A stretch of DNA of 64,000 nt from the NCBI GenBank assembly GCA_016286205.1, contig JAEESF010000003.1:62001-126000 (forward strand). Reading direction: 5' to 3'. This DNA is from Colicola sp016286205. Lineage in GTDB: Bacteria; Bacteroidota; Bacteroidia; Bacteroidales; Paludibacteraceae. The notes beneath the pieces are model-generated. The model was not told where the DNA came from. It was given only the letters and a program-made list of their open reading frames with translations, and searched no databases. Within the stretch, counting starts at the first letter, position 1, and each line of letters starts with the position of its first letter. The position numbers and the translations under genes were made by a program. Shown one piece after another: positions 60,457 to 64,000 of this stretch.

Positions 60457-62481
60457 TTACTCTTTTTCTATCATCTGCAGAAATTCCTCTTCGCTCACCA
60501 ATGCAACGCCCAGTTCTTCAGCTTTTTTTCGTTTCTCCGGACCCATATTGTCTCCTGCCAAGATGAAACTGGTTTTCTTGCTGACAGAACCGCTGTTCTT
60601 GCCTCCGTGCGATTCAATCATCGCTTTGTATTCATCGCGACTGTGCTGAGCAAACGTGCCGGAAATGACAATGGATTTGCCCTCCAGCAGATTCGATACA
60701 GGTGCGCTGAGATGCAGTTCTTCTTCGCTCAACTGCATCTGTAGCCCCGCTTCACGCAGGCGTTCCAATATCTCCAGATTGCGAATGTCGTTGAAGTAGG
60801 CAATAATATTGTCCGCAATCTGCGGTCCAACATCTTCTATGTCGCACAACTGTTCGTGTGTTGCCCATTGCAGGCTGTCGATGCTAGTGAAGCGTTTGGC
60901 TATTTTCTTTGCTGTTGTTTCTCCCACCATACGAATGCCCAAGGCAAACAGCACACGCGGCCATGCTACGCTTTTCGATGCCTCAATACCCGCTAACATG
61001 TTCTGTGCAGACTTTTCTCCGAGCCGTTCTTGAGAAGCGATATCTTCGGCTTTGAGATCATAGATATCAGCGATATTGTGTAGCAATCCTTGGCGGTAGA
61101 GTAGGTCAATCGTTTCTTCACCCAAACCATCGATATTCATCGCCTTACGACTGACAAAGTGCTCGATTTTTCCTTTCTGCTGCGGTGGACAACCTGTCTC
61201 GTTCGGACAGCGCCAAGCCGCTTCTCCTTCGACGCGCACCAGTTCAGCTCCACATTCCGGACAACGAGTGGGGAAACCACTGAATTCCAAGCCATTAGCA
61301 CTGGATTCGCGCTCTGCGCGTCCTGTGATTTTCGGGATGATCTCTCCGCCTTTTTCTACCCATACTTGGTCTCCCGGACGAATATCCAGTTGGCGTATAA
61401 AATCTTCGTTGTGCAGCGTAGCGCGTTGAACGATAGTACCACTCAGTTGTACAGGCTCCAGATTGGCCACAGGCGTTACTACACCTGTTCTGCCGACCTG
61501 ATAAGTAATCTCCTTGAGAAGCGTCAGCTGTTTTTCTGCAGGGAATTTGTAGGCAATAGCCCATCGTGGTGTTTTGGCGGTGAATCCCAATTCGGCCTGT
61601 TGCGCCAGATTATTCACTTTCAGCACAATACCATCGGTGGCAACGGGCAGATTCTTGCGTTCTGTGTCCCAATAGGCAATATACGCCATTACCTCGTCCA
61701 CGTTCTTGCAGATCCGTATGGCATCGCTGATCCGGAATCCCCAGCGTTTGGCTGCCATCAGCCTCTCGTAGTGCGTGTCGGCCGGCAGATTTTCGCCCAA
61801 CATGTAGTATAGATATGCATCCAATCCTCGGCGCGCTACTTCGCGTGGGTCTTGCAGTTTCAGTGTGCCACTGGCTGCATTGCGCGGATTGGCAAAGAGT
61901 GGTTCTTCTTGTTCCTCACGCTCTCGGTTCAGCGCTTCGAATCGTTCCCAAGGCAGCAGCACTTCGCCTCGCATCTCAAATTGTGCAGGCGCACCTTCTA
62001 CCTTCCACGGAATCGATTTGATGGTTTTGATATTGTCCAGTACGTTATCTCCCTGCTGTCCGTCTCCGCGCGTTAGCGCTTTGACCAGTTGGCCGTTTTC
62101 GTACCAAAGACTGATACTCAGACCGTCGTATTTCAGTTCGCAAACGATCTCTACGCCTGCAGGCAGTTTGCGTACCCAATCCTCGATTTCCTCTCGTGAA
62201 TAACTGTTGGCCAGCGAGAGCATAGGGTAGCGGTGTTTGACTTGTTCAAAGCCTTTTTTGCCCAAATCGGAACCTACGTGTTGTGTAGGCGATTTTGGGT
62301 CGAACATATCGGGGTAGAGCGCTTCCAGTTCTTGCAGGCGATGCATTTTGATGTCAAACTCTTGGTCGGACATCGTAGGTTGGTTGAGCACATAGTACTT
62401 GTAGTTTTGCTCTTCCAACTCTTTGCGCAACGCGCGCAGTTCTTCGCGCTCAGGGCTTTCTATTTCGCTGAAAAGATCCAT
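60457..62481 (-). CDS. ligA: NAD-dependent DNA ligase
   Basis: Seals nicks in replication and repair. 674 aa, full length: adenylation Lys in CELKYDGLSISLWY, OB-fold, zinc finger with CPECGAEL and WRCPNETGCP, helix-hairpin-helix repeats (GLGEETIDLLYRQGLLHNIA, VGPQIADNII) and a C-terminal BRCT domain (IVISGTFAQHSRDEYKAMIE). 1 bp after the EEP nuclease stop codon. Confidence 0.98.
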   Translation of the reverse strand: MDLFSEIESPEREELRALRKELEEQNYKYYVLNQPTMSDQEFDIKMHRLQELEALYPDMFDPKSPTQHVGSDLGKKGFEQVKHRYPMLSLANSYSREEIEDWVRKLPAGVEIVCELKYDGLSISLWYENGQLVKALTRGDGQQGDNVLDNIKTIKSIPWKVEGAPAQFEMRGEVLLPWERFEALNREREEQEEPLFANPRNAASGTLKLQDPREVARRGLDAYLYYMLGENLPADTHYERLMAAKRWGFRISDAIRICKNVDEVMAYIAYWDTERKNLPVATDGIVLKVNNLAQQAELGFTAKTPRWAIAYKFPAEKQLTLLKEITYQVGRTGVVTPVANLEPVQLSGTIVQRATLHNEDFIRQLDIRPGDQVWVEKGGEIIPKITGRAERESSANGLEFSGFPTRCPECGAELVRVEGEAAWRCPNETGCPPQQKGKIEHFVSRKAMNIDGLGEETIDLLYRQGLLHNIADIYDLKAEDIASQERLGEKSAQNMLAGIEASKSVAWPRVLFALGIRMVGETTAKKIAKRFTSIDSLQWATHEQLCDIEDVGPQIADNIIAYFNDIRNLEILERLREAGLQMQLSEEELHLSAPVSNLLEGKSIVISGTFAQHSRDEYKAMIESHGGKNSGSVSKKTSFILAGDNMGPEKRKKAEELGVALVSEEEFLQMIEKE

Positions 62482-62482
62482 C

Positions 62483-64000
62483 CTATGGAACTATCATTTT
62501 TCGTTGGTAGACTTGGCCGTCAAAGTAGACATATACTACGTATACTCCCGCATTTTGCGGCAATTCGGTCTCGTAGAAGACAGACAGAATCTCTTTGCGC
62601 TCCAGTAGCAGACCACTGACGGTATAGATGGCGTAATAGCTGTTCTCTCCGTCTTTGTGCGCATTCTTGATAATCAGTCGATTGCTCTCCCCGCTGATGA
62701 TATCTGACGAATTGAGTTGCGGTGTGGGATCATAAACGATAGAGCCGTCCAGTTTCAGGCCCACCAGAACAGGATCGTGGTCCGAGCAACGGAACATCGT
62801 TTCGTCATCGGATTTGTCGTAGGTATAACGATCGTCCTCGTCCGAATTGATATGGAATGCTGCCATTCCCGTTATCTGCGGATAGAGCGTCTCGTTGCAA
62901 ATAGCGTGGTCGATATAGCTGGCCAACCGACTGTACATATAACTGTAACTGCTGTCTGCGTGGAAGGCGCGGTGCAGATCAATCATACCTCGGTCGGTGA
63001 AGACGAAGATCGGTTCAGTCTTGGCGTAGCAGTTCAAATCGCCCATGAAGAGCACATCGTTATCTTTGATTTCCGGATTTTGGCGGTAGGAACTCTTGTA
63101 GAAATCCAACACGGCGCGTGCTTCGTTCACACGGCGGTATTCGTCGCCCGTGTTCATCGATTTGAAGTGGTTGATCGAATAGATGAATTTTTCACCGGTT
63201 TCGATCTCGCGGAAACAAATCATCTTCTTGCGGTTGGGCAATTCGGTGCTAATCTCGCACGGTGTACCTATTGGCTCCACCTTGTTAGCATCGTACACGA
63301 AATCGGATTTCTGACTGCTGCCGGAACTGGCGTCATGGAAGTATTTGTAGTTGCGTCCGGGCAGATTGGCGTTCAGGTCGCTCACTATCTCGCCTATCGC
63401 TTCGTCGCCTTGTTCCAGTTCGACCAGTCCGTATATGTCGGCATTGATTCGCTTGAGCGCTTTGCTGATTTTGGCTCGCTGTGCCTGGCGTTCGGAATAG
63501 GTTCTGGCGCCCATCGAATTCAGCGTCATGAAGTAGTTCTCCAGATTGAATCCGCACACCAACAATCGGTAATCTCCCAGATCGGGAATACCGGCCTCCA
63601 GGTCCGCACGTTTGTTGCCGCGCCATTCTCCGCTGATCCAGGTCAGATTGTTGATGTCATTCACTTTGGCCTTCAGGTTGTACACTTTCTCTCCGCAGCG
63701 ATAAGGATTGTCGTACGAGCGAGAAGGAACGCCGCTCAGGCTGATAGAACAGCCATTGGCACGAATGGCCTGATTGTATTCGGCCGAACCCGCCACACCT
63801 TGGTTATTCGGCTGGAAATGGCGCCACGGCGCTACGACCAGCGTGCCACTGGTATTGACGCAGATATACAGCGGCGAGTCGAAAATGACCGTTTGACCTA
63901 CATAGTCGCTCAGTTCCTGGGTGGACCAGGTTTTGGGATTGGCGATGGTAATATGTACGTCAGCCCAACTTACGCAAGCGCAGAATAGGCATAAAACGAG
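62483..64000 (-). CDS. Exported endonuclease/exonuclease/phosphatase-fold nuclease, 5' end missing
   Basis: The frame is open to the right edge; the first visible residues LVLCLFCACVSWADVHITIA are the end of a signal peptide, so only a few codons are missing. 505 aa visible. An OB-like region (about 15-140) precedes the EEP domain: VCGFNLENYF, IYGLVELEQGDEAIGEI, SINHFKSMNTGDE, FMGDLNCYAKTEP and CSDHDPVLVGLK carry the Asn, Glu, His, Asp and Asn of the active site. It ends in a T9SS-like signal (NAGVYVVYVYFDGQVYQRKM). It probably degrades extracellular DNA. Confidence 0.9.
   Translation of the reverse strand, partial: LVLCLFCACVSWADVHITIANPKTWSTQELSDYVGQTVIFDSPLYICVNTSGTLVVAPWRHFQPNNQGVAGSAEYNQAIRANGCSISLSGVPSRSYDNPYRCGEKVYNLKAKVNDINNLTWISGEWRGNKRADLEAGIPDLGDYRLLVCGFNLENYFMTLNSMGARTYSERQAQRAKISKALKRINADIYGLVELEQGDEAIGEIVSDLNANLPGRNYKYFHDASSGSSQKSDFVYDANKVEPIGTPCEISTELPNRKKMICFREIETGEKFIYSINHFKSMNTGDEYRRVNEARAVLDFYKSSYRQNPEIKDNDVLFMGDLNCYAKTEPIFVFTDRGMIDLHRAFHADSSYSYMYSRLASYIDHAICNETLYPQITGMAAFHINSDEDDRYTYDKSDDETMFRCSDHDPVLVGLKLDGSIVYDPTPQLNSSDIISGESNRLIIKNAHKDGENSYYAIYTVSGLLLERKEILSVFYETELPQNAGVYVVYVYFDGQVYQRKMIVP

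Noticed and set aside
62717..63988. Plus-strand ORF of 423 aa
   Set aside because: Antisense to the EEP nuclease, whose catalytic motifs are clear; no domain or promoter on the plus strand.

Overview
The window looks like a chromosomal segment of a Bacteroidales-type bacterium (phylum Bacteroidota). Signs are the Bacteroidetes promoter type (TTTG, 20 bp, TAnnTTTG) seen about a dozen times, a TonB-dependent receptor with an N-terminal carboxypeptidase-like domain, a BamA-family lipoprotein (TamL), type-IX-secretion-like C-terminal tails, families largely confined to the phylum (DUF4292, DUF4301, DUF5020, DUF6913) and the rarity of Shine-Dalgarno sites. No insertion sequence, prophage or CRISPR array was seen. 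Genus cannot be told from the sequence alone.

Layout. 1-1272: start of dapB (leaves the left edge), an aldo/keto reductase and a 139-bp repeat. 1255-11582 (minus): one very compact run of about a dozen genes, many overlapping, from a secreted C10 protease through a lipid kinase, dut, TPR protein, DUF4292 lipoprotein, EnvC-like protein, FKBP lipoprotein, a CxxC lipoprotein, rimM and a SpoU methylase to a split U32 peptidase. 12095-13456 (plus): DUF4301. 13407-20684 (minus): LRR protein, thrS, S1/P1 nuclease, endonuclease I, DUF5020 channel-like protein and NhaC antiporter. 21062-21836: SpoU methylase divergent from tamL. 21847-30536 (plus): tamL-rnhB-sppA-lpxK-ABC exporter-mnmA, an envelope and lipid A group. 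30538-32058 (minus): rubrerythrin, CYTH protein, 139-bp repeat and tRNA-Ser(GCT). 32283-41751 (minus): a small RNA, then cstA-engB-TonB receptor-mutS-mltG-usp as one tight operon, and tRNA-Val(TAC). 41822-50490 (minus): PAP2 phosphatase and a large surface locus of two IgGFc-binding-like proteins on either side of an OmpA protein. 50600-57356 (minus): a second endonuclease I, pssA, an MFS permease, a PpiD-like chaperone and an OB-fold lipoprotein. 57803-59026 (plus): infC-rpmI-rplT. 59069-64000 (minus): dapA, DUF6913, ligA and an exported EEP nuclease that leaves the right edge.

Two themes connect the genes. Four exported nucleases, an OB-fold lipoprotein and a Tsx-like DUF5020 protein suggest breakdown of external nucleic acid and nucleoside uptake. 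Envelope building is served by lpxK, MsbA-like ABC, tamL, mltG, EnvC, pssA and PpiD.

The most unusual content is non-coding. Short arrays of 11-bp units with a constant pentamer core (GAGAC at five loci, GTGCG at one) sit between genes, often just upstream of promoters. Two copies share flanks with 3 mismatches in 102 positions while the array between them differs at 16 of 37. Related 7-, 8- and 12-bp micro-arrays lie inside conserved genes. infC has a strong Shine-Dalgarno but apparently an AUA start, and thrS is preceded by two adjacent hairpins whose loops carry the threonine anticodon UGU.

Gene-poor stretches over 300 bp: 11583-12094 (promoters, palindrome, array), 20685-21061 (promoter, array, hairpins), 31583-32460 (repeat, tRNA, small RNA), 41408-41821 (tRNA, promoters, weak array) and 57357-57802 (promoters, array, infC leader). 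All are itemised below.
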